Position numbers and translations under genes: made by a program. A model generated the notes under the pieces. The model worked only from the letters and a program-made list of their open reading frames with translations. It did not search any database and had not been told where the DNA came from. 47,805 nucleotides of DNA from Pirellulales bacterium. Lineage in GTDB: Bacteria; Planctomycetota; Planctomycetia; Pirellulales; JADZDJ01. The stretch lies in assembly GCA_035656635.1 (NCBI GenBank), contig DASRSD010000048.1:1-47805 (forward strand), read 5' to 3'. Of the stretch, positions 34,295 to 42,760 are shown in pieces (position 1 is the first letter of the stretch; each line of letters opens with the position of its first letter).

Positions 34295-35716
34295 ATGTCA
34301 CATTCAATTCAACCCACGCTCGATCGGCTCGAAAAACGCCTGCTCGAAGCGTACGACGACTTGTGGGATAGCTTTGTTGATCCGCGCGAACCCTTTACCG
34401 ATGATGGCGATTGGTGGCTGCCGCTGGGCAGCAACGGCACGTCCGGCGGGTCGCCCATGCTAGGACCGGCCAGTGAAGCACACTTGGGAGAGATTCGGCG
34501 GCAATGTCGCGTATTGGCGCTGGAAAACGAATTTGCCATCAATGGCCATGAGAACCGAATTAGTTACATTGTCGGCCCGGGACACTCGTATCGGGTCGCG
34601 GCGCGGAAAATCGTTACCGATCCGCCTGCAGGTCGCACGGATCGAACTGCAGAAGCGCTGGTGGCGCGCGTGCAGGGCGTCATCAACGAATTTATGTTCG
34701 CCAATCATTGGCACCAACGGCAGCAAGAAATTGTGCGTCGGCGCGACCGGGATGGTGAGGCATTCTTGCGATACTTTGTGGCGCCCGATGGCACGCTGCG
34801 GCTGCGCTTTGTCGAGCCGGATCAAATCTTCACGCCCTCCGATCAGGCCGGCAATCCAGCAGCGGGACTGGGCATTCTTACCGATCGTAACGACGTGGAA
34901 ACCGTGCTGGGATATTTCATCGACGGCCAATTGGTTGATGCGGCCGAGATTCAACATCGCAAAGCAAATGTCGACGCCAACGTTCGCCGCGGTTTGCCGC
35001 TGTTTTATCCCGTGCGAAAAAATCTGCGCCGGGCCGAAAAGCTATTGCGAAATATGAGTGTCGTGGCTGAAATACAATCGGCCATTGCGCTCATCCGAAA
35101 GCATCGCCAGGGAACCGCCACCGGCGTGCAGCAATTTGTGGCCAATCAGGCCGATATTACCGTCACGTCGCCCAATGCCGGTCGCACCAGCACCTTCCGC
35201 CGTTATGGACCAGGCACCATTCTCGATGCCAATGCCAACGTGGAATACGACTTTCCTGCAGCCGGAGTCGATGCGGCCAATTTCGTTACGGTCTTGCAGG
35301 CTGAGTTGCGAGCTGTCGCCAGCCGGTTGGTGATGCCGGAGTTCATGCTCAGCTCCGACGCTTCGAATGCCAATTATTCGTCCACGATGATGGCTGAAGG
35401 CCCGGCCATACGGATGTTCGCACGGTTGCAAGCGGAGCAAGTGTGCGACGACTCGGACGTTATGTGGCGTGCAGTAAGGAGCGCGGTCGCCGCGGGCAAA
35501 TTGCCCGCTGAAACGGAAAACCTGGTCGATATTCTGACGGTGCCGCCTTCGCTTGTGGTGCGCGATCAACTGCAGGAAACCCAGCGGTTTCGCATCGAGA
35601 ACGCGGCCGGAATCCTTTCTCCTCAAACGTGGAGCCAACGGGATGGTCTCGATTACGATCAGGAACAAGCGAACTTTGCTGCTTATAGGCGACAAATCGA
35701 CCACGCACAAAGTTGA
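34295..35716 (+). CDS. Phage portal protein
   Basis: A 473-residue protein from ATG 34295 (GGAG 7 bases upstream) beginning MSHSIQPTLDRLEKRLLEAY. It has the portal-type succession of a helical N-terminus, VLALENEFAINGHENRISYI, a long-helix stretch (RAEKLLRNMSVVAEIQSAIA) and ELRAVASRLVMPEFMLSSDA with NYSSTMMAEGPAIRMFAR near the C-terminal third. It forms the dodecameric DNA entry vertex. It is the last gene of this block; the next genes are chromosomal. In the usual order the prohead protease would follow, and that gene is found instead at 1430. Confidence 0.88.
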   Translation: MSHSIQPTLDRLEKRLLEAYDDLWDSFVDPREPFTDDGDWWLPLGSNGTSGGSPMLGPASEAHLGEIRRQCRVLALENEFAINGHENRISYIVGPGHSYRVAARKIVTDPPAGRTDRTAEALVARVQGVINEFMFANHWHQRQQEIVRRRDRDGEAFLRYFVAPDGTLRLRFVEPDQIFTPSDQAGNPAAGLGILTDRNDVETVLGYFIDGQLVDAAEIQHRKANVDANVRRGLPLFYPVRKNLRRAEKLLRNMSVVAEIQSAIALIRKHRQGTATGVQQFVANQADITVTSPNAGRTSTFRRYGPGTILDANANVEYDFPAAGVDAANFVTVLQAELRAVASRLVMPEFMLSSDASNANYSSTMMAEGPAIRMFARLQAEQVCDDSDVMWRAVRSAVAAGKLPAETENLVDILTVPPSLVVRDQLQETQRFRIENAAGILSPQTWSQRDGLDYDQEQANFAAYRRQIDHAQS

Positions 35717-35830
35717 CGGCCTCCAGAAGCAAGGACGATTCAGCGGCGCTGGCCATTTGTTGTCAATTGTAGTAAGCTTGGAATTAGCCGCAGGTTTCGC
35801 AGTTCATATCTATTCGACAGAGGTGTGCCC

Positions 35831-36520
35831 ATGACGATCCAAACGCAATTGCGGCCCAGCGCGCCGCGGGAAAGGAAGCAGCGAATGTCGGGCATATTCG
35901 AGGTGCAGCATCCGCTGATTGCCAATCATTTGGCTCGCCTGCGCGATGTAAGCGCGCCGCCGGCGGAGTTCCGCGTGTTGGTGCAGCGATTGGCCCTGTT
36001 GTTAGCCTACGAGGCCACGAAAGATTTAGAATTAGCGCCAGCCCACGTGCAAACTCCTTTGGCGGTAACGACCGGACAGGTATTGAACCAGCGCATTGGG
36101 CTGATTCCTATTTTGCGTGCGGGCTTGGGAATGGTCGATCCGGTGCTGAATTTGATACCCGGCGCCGAAGTGTGGCACTTGGGCGTGTATCGAGATGAAA
36201 AGACCGCGACGCCCGTCGAATATTACAGCCGCATCCAGGGAACAAGCCCGGTCGATGTCGCATTGGTGCTTGATCCGATGCTGGCCACCGGCGGTTCCGC
36301 AGTGGCAGCGCTGGCCACGCTGAAAGAATGGGGCGTGCCACAGGTAAAGTTATGTGCGATCATCGCAGCTCGGGAAGGAATCGACGAAGTGTTTGCTCAA
36401 TTCCCCGACACGCAAATTTATGTGTGTGCCATCGATCCGGAGTTGAATGCCAAAAAGTACATTGTGCCCGGCCTAGGGGACGCCGGGGACCGGATTTTCA
36501 ATACGCAGCCCGTCGAGTGA
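35831..36520 (+). CDS. upp: Uracil phosphoribosyltransferase
   Basis: Converts uracil and PRPP to UMP. The 229-residue protein starts at ATG 35831 (MTIQTQLRPSAPRERKQRMS), with AGAGG 7 bases upstream; a GTG six bases earlier is possible. The PRPP-binding loop is VALVLDPMLATGGSAVAAL, and IPILRAGLGMVDPVLNLIPG and the uracil-binding C-terminus KYIVPGLGDAGDRIFNTQP are typical. The N-terminus is about 20 residues longer than in E. coli. It begins 114 bases after the portal gene and marks the return to chromosomal genes. Confidence 0.95.
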   Translation: MTIQTQLRPSAPRERKQRMSGIFEVQHPLIANHLARLRDVSAPPAEFRVLVQRLALLLAYEATKDLELAPAHVQTPLAVTTGQVLNQRIGLIPILRAGLGMVDPVLNLIPGAEVWHLGVYRDEKTATPVEYYSRIQGTSPVDVALVLDPMLATGGSAVAALATLKEWGVPQVKLCAIIAAREGIDEVFAQFPDTQIYVCAIDPELNAKKYIVPGLGDAGDRIFNTQPVE

Positions 36521-36587
36521 TTGCTGAACGAATTGAAGCGGAAGCGGAAGCGGCGGCGCAAAATATCAATTGGCGCCGCCTTGTGGC

Positions 36588-36617
36588 TTGAGATGCCATT
36601 TCTCGGCGGGTTATAAT
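36588..36617 (+). promoter_or_regulatory. Sigma-70-type promoter for the corrinoid operon
   Basis: -35 TTGAGA (36588-36593), 18-base spacer, perfect -10 TATAAT (36612-36617). It lies about 72 bases before the ATG of the UroD-like methyltransferase. A good match to the vegetative consensus; no cobalamin riboswitch is visible in the leader. Confidence 0.6.
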
Positions 36618-36689
36618 GCGGTGTGTATTTTTCTGACTGGCAATCGCTGGTCGTGTTGAAACCAGTTTCGCTGTGGAGAATTTGTTGCC

Positions 36690-37739
36690 ATGCTGCCCCA
36701 GCAATGGGAAACGTTCAAGCGTGCCGCCCGGCTTGAAAAACTCGACCAAGTGCCCATGGCGCTGATCATCGACAGCCCCTGGATTCCCGGCTACTTGGGT
36801 ATCAAGCACATGGATTACTATCTGGATCCGGAAGTATGGTTTCAGTCGAATCTGAAAATCATGCGGGAATTTACCGATATTATTTTCGTTCCCTCTTGGT
36901 GGATGGAATATGGCATGGCGGCCGAACCTTCCGTACTGGGGTCCAAAATTAAATTTTGGCAAGACAACACGCCGAGCGAATACCACACGCTGTACCGCTT
37001 GGAAGACATCGCGGAATTTCCGGAATACGAAGTCGAGGCGGATGCCTTCGCCGCTTTAACGTTGCATCGGATCGGCATGGCTAAGCAACGCATTCTGGAC
37101 CAGGGCTACATTTTGCCGATGATTACCTCGCGCGGTCCGCTATGCACTGCCGGCTTTGTCCGCAGCACGACCAATCTCATGGTTGAGTTGGTCGAAAAAC
37201 CGGAAGAATGCCACAAACTGATCGACCTGTGCACTCGGGTGATCATCGATTGGCTTAAAGCCCAGCACAAAGTAATGGGCGACACCGTCGAAAGCATTTT
37301 CATTCTCGATGACATCGTTGGCTTCATCAATGAAGATCACTACATGGAGTTTGCCCATCCCTACTTGAAGCGCATTTGCGATGCCTTTCCGAAAGACTGG
37401 GTGAAGGTCTACCACAATGACGCCGAAGTGGATGCCTGCCTCGATCATTTGCCCGACGCCGGGTTTCACGTGCTCAATTGGGGAAAGCAAAAAGATATTC
37501 GCGAAGTTAAACAGCGGGTGGGCGACCGCATGTGCTTGATGGGCAACGTAAATCCGTTGGAAATTGGTGTCCGGGGAACGCCCGATGAAGTGCGTGAAGC
37601 GACGCTCGATGTGCTGGAAGGGTCTGGCGGTGAAGGAATCATTCTTTCCGTCGGCGGAGGCACAAGCCCTGGCATGCCACGGGAAAATATTGTTGCGATG
37701 CTTGAGGCTCTTGAGGAATTCAACGCTGCCCGCGTCTAA
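36690..37739 (+). CDS. UroD-family corrinoid methyltransferase-like protein
   Basis: A 349-residue (beta-alpha)8 protein of the uroporphyrinogen decarboxylase/MtaA superfamily. Recognisable parts are the N-terminus WETFKRAARLEKLDQVPMAL, DSGYxx-type ITSRGPLCTAGFVRSTTNLM, IFILDDIVGFINEDHYMEF and the C-terminal LMGNVNPLEIGVRGTPDEV with EGIILSVGGGTSPGMPREN. MtaA-like enzymes bind Zn through His-x-Cys; here the equivalent is Y-H242-N-D, with no Cys. It probably transfers a methyl group to or from the corrinoid protein encoded next. Its substrate is unknown; it is first in a seven-gene operon. Confidence 0.78.
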   Translation: MLPQQWETFKRAARLEKLDQVPMALIIDSPWIPGYLGIKHMDYYLDPEVWFQSNLKIMREFTDIIFVPSWWMEYGMAAEPSVLGSKIKFWQDNTPSEYHTLYRLEDIAEFPEYEVEADAFAALTLHRIGMAKQRILDQGYILPMITSRGPLCTAGFVRSTTNLMVELVEKPEECHKLIDLCTRVIIDWLKAQHKVMGDTVESIFILDDIVGFINEDHYMEFAHPYLKRICDAFPKDWVKVYHNDAEVDACLDHLPDAGFHVLNWGKQKDIREVKQRVGDRMCLMGNVNPLEIGVRGTPDEVREATLDVLEGSGGEGIILSVGGGTSPGMPRENIVAMLEALEEFNAARV

Positions 37740-37836
37740 ATCCAACAGCTCTTTCGGAGACGAAATCGCGTCTTATCAATATTTAACCTCGTAAACAGTG
37801 ATCAACCCCTCTGCTCCCACGAGAGAATTTGCATTC

Positions 37837-38484
37837 ATGCTCGATTATGCCTTAATGAATCAGTGCCTATATGAAGGCAAAGCCAAGGAAGTGGAGCAAA
37901 TGACCAAGGACGCCTTGGCCGAGGGGCGTCCTGTGCAAGAAGTGCTTTCCGAAGGGCTGATCGCTGGAATGAGCGTCGTGGGTGAAGATTTTAAGCACAA
38001 CATTTTATATGTGCCAGAAGTGCTGATTGCCGCTCGCGCGATGAAAGCTGGCATGGCTGTCCTCAAACCTTTGCTAAGTTCAAAAGACGGTAACATGGAC
38101 CGTGCGGGTGTGCTGCTCATGGGCACGGTGCGGGGAGATTTGCATGACATTGGCAAAAATTTGGTATGCATGATGGCCGAAGGAGCGGGATTTGAAGTGC
38201 ACGACATCGGGGTGGATCAAAGCGTCGAAAAGTTTATGGCCGCCGCTGATAAATGTAATCCGACCATCATCGGCATGAGCGCGCTGCTTACCACCACCAT
38301 GACGTATATGAAAACGGTGATCGATGGCTTTCAAGCGGCGGGTCGTAGCCAAATTAAAATGGCCGTGGGAGGCGCTCCCATAAGTCAAATGTTCGCAGAC
38401 GAAATCGGTGCGGACGGTTATGGCGCTAATGCCTCCGCAGCGGTTGATCTTTTCCTGCGTTTGGCCGGGAAAGCAAAGGCATAA
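37837..38484 (+). CDS. Corrinoid (cobalamin-binding) methyl carrier protein
   Basis: A 215-residue MtaC/MtbC-type protein. The N-terminal B12-binding helical cap is MLDYALMNQCLYEGKAKEVE with FKHNILYVPEVLIAARAM; the Rossmann domain carries GDLHDIGKN, the DxHxxG cobalt-ligand motif (D101, H103, G106), followed by VDQSVEKF, IGMSALLTTTM and MAVGGAPISQ. ATG 37837 is chosen because it fits the domain start; GTG 37798 is an alternative. The protein shuttles a methyl group on cobalamin between the UroD-like enzyme and the homocysteine methyltransferase encoded later in the operon. Confidence 0.92.
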   Translation: MLDYALMNQCLYEGKAKEVEQMTKDALAEGRPVQEVLSEGLIAGMSVVGEDFKHNILYVPEVLIAARAMKAGMAVLKPLLSSKDGNMDRAGVLLMGTVRGDLHDIGKNLVCMMAEGAGFEVHDIGVDQSVEKFMAAADKCNPTIIGMSALLTTTMTYMKTVIDGFQAAGRSQIKMAVGGAPISQMFADEIGADGYGANASAAVDLFLRLAGKAKA

Positions 38485-38493
38485 GGCGCTACG

Positions 38494-38754
38494 GTGGCCA
38501 CTTACCGAGTTCTCTTCTGGCAGGAAGTCCCCTCGCAAATCAAGGTTGAGGACGAGCACGGCAACGAAGTTAACCTGCCGCTGGATCAAAAATTTCAAGA
38601 ACGCATTGATGTGCTGGCAGCGCAACGTGGCCTTCAAGGAAGTGACGATTATCTAGCTCAATGGCATTGGACGGACGAAATGGACCGTTCCGGCACTGCC
38701 CAAGAGGTGGCCGATGCTTTGATAGCTGAATTTGACGCACAGGCTAATTGGTAA
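38494..38754 (+). CDS. Virulence-factor-family small protein (PF13769-like)
   Basis: An 86-residue protein starting at GTG 38494 (VATYRVLFWQEVPSQIKVED), with LAAQRGLQGSDDYLAQWHW and ADALIAEFDAQANW. It matches from memory the family named virulence factor, whose members sit in corrinoid and one-carbon clusters; no biochemical role is established. It lies 9 bases downstream of the corrinoid gene and 9 bases upstream of the reactivase gene, so it is surely co-transcribed. Its retention in the operon suggests an accessory role in methyl transfer. Confidence 0.75.
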   Translation: MATYRVLFWQEVPSQIKVEDEHGNEVNLPLDQKFQERIDVLAAQRGLQGSDDYLAQWHWTDEMDRSGTAQEVADALIAEFDAQANW

Positions 38755-38763
38755 AAGACGTCC

Positions 38764-40407
38764 ATGGCAACAAACCTCACGATCAATGGTCTCACCATGC
38801 AGGCGGTGTCGGGGGTGTCGCTGTTTGACCATGCCGAACAACTGGGCGTAACCGTTCCGACCTCCTGCCACAAGAACGGTAAATGCAAAGAGTGCCTGGT
38901 GGAAGTGGTCGAGGGAATGAAATTGCTTTCATCGCCAACGGTTGAGGAGCAGCACTTGAGCGATAAGTTTCGCCTTTCGTGCCGCACACGCATTATTGCC
39001 GATTCCGGCGAGGTTCGCTGCCATACCATGCGGCGCGGCCAAATGCGTATCGAACGTCAGGCGTTCGAATTGCCAACAAGTCGTCAAAAACCGCAACTCG
39101 ATCCTGCGGTCACTCGTGATGGAAATCGCATTTTGATCGATGGCGTGGAAATCGACCGCTGCGGGGGCCCAATTCATGGCATTGCCATGGACCTGGGAAC
39201 GACCACCATTGTTCTGCGCCTACTTAATTTAGAAAGCGGCGAACTCATTGCCGACGCCTCCCTGGAAAATCCGCAGCGTTTTGGCGGCTCCGATGTCATG
39301 TCTCGCATTCATTACGATACGGAGCATCCTGGCAAGTTATTGATGCGGACCCTGGCAGGTTATCTCAGCCACGCCATCGAAGAGTTTCCGGTCGATCCGC
39401 GCACCATTTATGAGATGGTGGTGGTTGGCAACTCCACCATGCGCGATTTGTTCTTCCGTCAAAATGTCTATTCGATTGGGCAAAACCCCTATCGCTCGAT
39501 TACTGAAATCGAGGTGGTCCAAGGGCTGCGTTCGACGACCAGCCTCGTTTCCACGGGGCAAAAATGCCTGTTGCCCATTCACCCGCTGGCCCGTGTGTAT
39601 GGGGCGCCCATTATCAGTGGCCACGTAGGAGCTGACGCTGCCGCTTGCCTGCTTGCCGTCGACATGGCACAAGAAGATCGTTTGATTGCGGTAATGGATA
39701 TTGGCACCAACACCGAGCTCATTTTGGGAAATAAGAATCGCATCTTGGCGGCTTCTTGCCCGGCGGGTCCGGCGTTTGAAGGCGGAGCGATTTCATGTGG
39801 CATGCCTGGTCTTACTGGCGCCATTGAAGATGTATCAATCCATGACAATGGCGAGCTTCATCTGGGCGTGATTGACACAGATGCGCCACAGGGTATTTGC
39901 GGTTCCGGATTAGTCGATTTGCTTAGCGAATTATTGCGCACTGATCGCATGAATTCCATGGGTCGTTTCGAAGATGGCGTCAGTCGCGTTACGATTGATT
40001 CGCAGCACAATATCTTTTTGTTGGAAAGCGATGTCAACGAGTTGGCACAAGCCAAAGGTGCCAACGTGGCCGGACTATACACAATCTTCAGCAACTACGG
40101 CATTCAATTTGAGGATGTCGACATGTTTTATCTGGCTGGTGGTTTCGGCCGGCACTTAAAAATTGACGCCGCCCGGCGCATTGGCCTCATTCCAAATCTT
40201 CCCGATGAAAAGTTCGCACAGGTGGGCAACGCCGCCATTGAAGGCGCGTGTGTTGCATTGCTTTCCAATTCACACCGCCAGCAGTTGGAAGATGTAGTCA
40301 AACAAGTCGAACATTGCCGCTTGGAAACACATCCCCGTTTCTTCGATTTCTTTGTCGAGGGCTGTCAATTCAAACCCGCGCACAGCGTGGCATTTGTGAT
40401 GGACTGA
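38764..40407 (+). CDS. RACo-like corrinoid reductive activator (2Fe-2S plus ASKHA)
   Basis: A 547-residue protein. An N-terminal plant-type ferredoxin domain has C35-x5-C41-x2-C44 and C73 (SCHKNGKCKECL, LSCRT). The rest is an ASKHA ATPase domain (DUF4445): GIAMDLGTTTIVLRLLNL (phosphate 1), VVVGNSTMRDLFF, IAVMDIGTNTELIL, GPAFEGGAISCGMPG and FYLAGGFGRHL. RACo enzymes re-reduce inactive Co(II) corrinoid to Co(I) with ATP. It should serve the corrinoid protein encoded upstream. Confidence 0.92.
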   Translation: MATNLTINGLTMQAVSGVSLFDHAEQLGVTVPTSCHKNGKCKECLVEVVEGMKLLSSPTVEEQHLSDKFRLSCRTRIIADSGEVRCHTMRRGQMRIERQAFELPTSRQKPQLDPAVTRDGNRILIDGVEIDRCGGPIHGIAMDLGTTTIVLRLLNLESGELIADASLENPQRFGGSDVMSRIHYDTEHPGKLLMRTLAGYLSHAIEEFPVDPRTIYEMVVVGNSTMRDLFFRQNVYSIGQNPYRSITEIEVVQGLRSTTSLVSTGQKCLLPIHPLARVYGAPIISGHVGADAAACLLAVDMAQEDRLIAVMDIGTNTELILGNKNRILAASCPAGPAFEGGAISCGMPGLTGAIEDVSIHDNGELHLGVIDTDAPQGICGSGLVDLLSELLRTDRMNSMGRFEDGVSRVTIDSQHNIFLLESDVNELAQAKGANVAGLYTIFSNYGIQFEDVDMFYLAGGFGRHLKIDAARRIGLIPNLPDEKFAQVGNAAIEGACVALLSNSHRQQLEDVVKQVEHCRLETHPRFFDFFVEGCQFKPAHSVAFVMD

Positions 40408-40422
40408 ACGAAAGGCGATCGG

Positions 40423-41679
40423 ATGCTCGAACTTGCCGATACGTTTCCTGACGTGAATGTCCAGTCAGCAGAGTACAAGCGCCTGCTCGGTTACCCAACC
40501 GAACGCGTAATTGAGGGCCGCGCCCGCGAGCTTTCCGATTGGGCCCGCAACTGGTACACCGAACATGGCCGCCCATGGGTCTACGCACGGCACTCGAACG
40601 ATTTTCAAATTCGTAATGACGCAGTGCATATCGACGGCGCCTTATTCAGTAGTACCCGATTGCAAGGCTTGTTGCAGCAGGCCCAAGCGCATGCTGCGAT
40701 TCTTGTGGCCGTAAGTGCTGGACAGGAGTTGGAACATGAATCGCAAAAACTTTGGCATGAAGAAAAGCCGGATGAATATTTTTTTCTGGAAGTGTTTGGA
40801 TCTGCCGTCGTCGAACACCTTACCACCATGACGGGCGCTCGATTGTGCGCCTGGGCCGAAAGTCATGGGCAGGGAGTGCTGCCGCACTATAGCCCAGGTT
40901 ATCCCGAGTGGGATGTCGCCGAGCAGCCCCGGCTGCTGCAAGTGATCAAACACAGGCGAAATCCGATTCTATTCGATCGTCTTGAAGCCCTGGAAACCGG
41001 CATGCTTCGTCCCAAGAAATCTCTCTTAGCCGTTTTCGGGTTGACGCGGCACTTGCAATCGATGCGCAAACTTACGGATTTGGTTCCGTGCGAGAGCTGT
41101 TCGTTCTTGCCGTGCCAGTATCGCCGGGTACCGTATCAACGTGCATCCGTGCCGCTTGATTCCGAAATGCCCGCTGCGCAAGTTGCATCCATTCCCATTC
41201 CAGCGGCATCCATTCCGGCGCTCAATAAATTCGCCAACTACTCTGTCGGTATGAAAGCCTTGCAGCGCTGGAGCCAAGAACGGCTTGCGCTCAATCATCA
41301 TGCGGACGGCACGATTGAAGCTGTATTCCGATACGACGGAACGACCTGTACAAACATGGGTCGTTCCTTGGCATTTGATTACTTCGTCAAACTCGGTCGG
41401 CGCGAGCAAGGTTATCCGATTCAAGACCAGCGCTGCCAACCTGCGCCTGGGGATACCGGCCATACTTACATGTGCCGTTACATGAATAACGCCGAGCATC
41501 TCATGGTGGCCATCGAACGCGAGAGGCCACTTCTAGGGCAACCTCTTAACGATATACTCTCCTGGCAGCGCACCAATGATCCCGCCGGATGCTACTGCGA
41601 GCCCAGCAGCCGAAAACATAAATGGGGCCTTGTGCTGGAGACAATTCACTATGCTTTGTCCCAGCAAGAAAACCGTTGA
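40423..41679 (+). CDS. Methionine synthase activation-domain-like protein
   Basis: A 418-residue protein. Residues about 1-240 resemble the MetH reactivation domain: WVYARHSNDFQIRNDAVHID, EYFFLEVFGSAVVEHLTTM, HYSPGYPEWDVAEQPRLLQ and MLRPKKSLLAVFGL (SAM-binding region). A cysteine knuckle C223-x2-C226-x4-C231 (CESCSFLPC) follows. The C-terminal 170 residues form an unassigned Cys-containing module (DQRCQPAPGDTGHTYMCRY; GCYCEPSSRKHKWG). Probably reactivates the corrinoid protein by reductive methylation with SAM, a route parallel to the RACo-like protein. It begins 15 bases after that gene. Confidence 0.75.
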   Translation: MLELADTFPDVNVQSAEYKRLLGYPTERVIEGRARELSDWARNWYTEHGRPWVYARHSNDFQIRNDAVHIDGALFSSTRLQGLLQQAQAHAAILVAVSAGQELEHESQKLWHEEKPDEYFFLEVFGSAVVEHLTTMTGARLCAWAESHGQGVLPHYSPGYPEWDVAEQPRLLQVIKHRRNPILFDRLEALETGMLRPKKSLLAVFGLTRHLQSMRKLTDLVPCESCSFLPCQYRRVPYQRASVPLDSEMPAAQVASIPIPAASIPALNKFANYSVGMKALQRWSQERLALNHHADGTIEAVFRYDGTTCTNMGRSLAFDYFVKLGRREQGYPIQDQRCQPAPGDTGHTYMCRYMNNAEHLMVAIERERPLLGQPLNDILSWQRTNDPAGCYCEPSSRKHKWGLVLETIHYALSQQENR

Positions 41680-41848
41680 AATACAGACCTCATAGGATTC
41701 AAAAATCTGCAAAGCTGCACGATCGCGCCACATGACTCGCAATCATGATGCGCGACTTATACAATGGGCTCTGCTGCCCCTGGACAGCAACAAAGCACTG
41801 CGATTTCTTAATTATCACCAAACCCAACCGCCGATTGCTCTGGGTTCC

Positions 41849-42760
41849 ATGAAAAAACCATTACTCGAGGCAATTCAAGATCGTCCCTTGTTAGGCGATG
41901 GGGCCATGGGAACGCAATTGATGCTCGCCGGACTGGAGCAAGGTAATTGCGGAGAGGAATGGAATCTGACGCATCCCGAGCGAGTGCTGGCAATTCAACG
42001 GCGGTATGCCGAAGCCGGCTCCGATTGCATTCTGACCAACACCTTCGGCGGTTCGCGCATTATGCTCAATCGCCATTCCAAAGCCGACAGAGTTGTCGAA
42101 ATTAACCAAGCCGGCGTCCAAATCGTGCGTGAAGCCTTCGGCAACCGTGAGGGATATATCATCGGCGATATCGGTCCCTTCGGCGGTTTAATGGAACCCT
42201 TCGGCGATTTTACCGAAGCGCAAGTTCGTTCAGCGTTCGAAGAACAAGCCCAGGCCTTGGTCGATGCTGGCGTCGATGCAATCATTATTGAAACTCAAAC
42301 TTCGCTGGAAGAGCTGCTCCTGGGTATTAACGCCGCGAAACTGGCGGGGGCGCCCTGCGTAATTGGCTCTATGGCGTACGACGTAACTTTAGATAGCTCC
42401 ACGTTTCGAACGATGATGGGGATCGATCCTGAACGGGCCGCCAAGTTTATGCAAGAACACGGCGCCGACATCGTGGCCTTGAACTGTGGCACAGGAATGG
42501 ATATGAATCGCGCCCGTCAGGCCGTCCAGCGCTACCAGCAGGTGACCGAGCTGCCCGTCATGGCGCAACCAAATGCCGGCCAGCCCAAGCTTGTCGAGAT
42601 GAAAGTCATTTATGACGAACTTCCCGAGTACATGGTCCAAGGGGTGGTGCCGCTAGTCGAGGCTGGCGCGAACATCATCGGCGCATGCTGCGGAAGCACG
42701 CCAGAGCACATCCGAGCGTTCCGAAAAGCACTCGACCAGTATTTAAGTGTGAATATATGA
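41849..42760 (+). CDS. Homocysteine S-methyltransferase (MetH N-module-like)
   Basis: A 303-residue TIM-barrel enzyme. ATG 41849 (MKKPLLEAIQDRPLLGDGAM) is chosen; the frame upstream to 41732 lacks domain features. The Zn-thiolate ligands are all present: C213 (VALNCGTGMD) and C280-C281 (IIGACCGSTPEHI). GDGAMGTQLM and ILTNTFGGSR are typical. It should methylate homocysteine to methionine using methyl-cobalamin on the free-standing corrinoid protein, making a dissociated MetH. No pterin (methyl-THF) binding domain is encoded, so the methyl donor must come from elsewhere. It overlaps the next gene by ATGA. Confidence 0.9.
   Translation: MKKPLLEAIQDRPLLGDGAMGTQLMLAGLEQGNCGEEWNLTHPERVLAIQRRYAEAGSDCILTNTFGGSRIMLNRHSKADRVVEINQAGVQIVREAFGNREGYIIGDIGPFGGLMEPFGDFTEAQVRSAFEEQAQALVDAGVDAIIIETQTSLEELLLGINAAKLAGAPCVIGSMAYDVTLDSSTFRTMMGIDPERAAKFMQEHGADIVALNCGTGMDMNRARQAVQRYQQVTELPVMAQPNAGQPKLVEMKVIYDELPEYMVQGVVPLVEAGANIIGACCGSTPEHIRAFRKALDQYLSVNI

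Noticed and set aside
36517-36591. 24-codon GTG frame overlapping the upp stop (VIAERIEAEAEAAAQ)
   Set aside because: Too short, repetitive GAAGCG codons, no family; likely incidental.
36521-36689. Cobalamin riboswitch upstream of the corrinoid operon
   Set aside because: The 169-base leader lacks a B12-box-like sequence and is short for the class.
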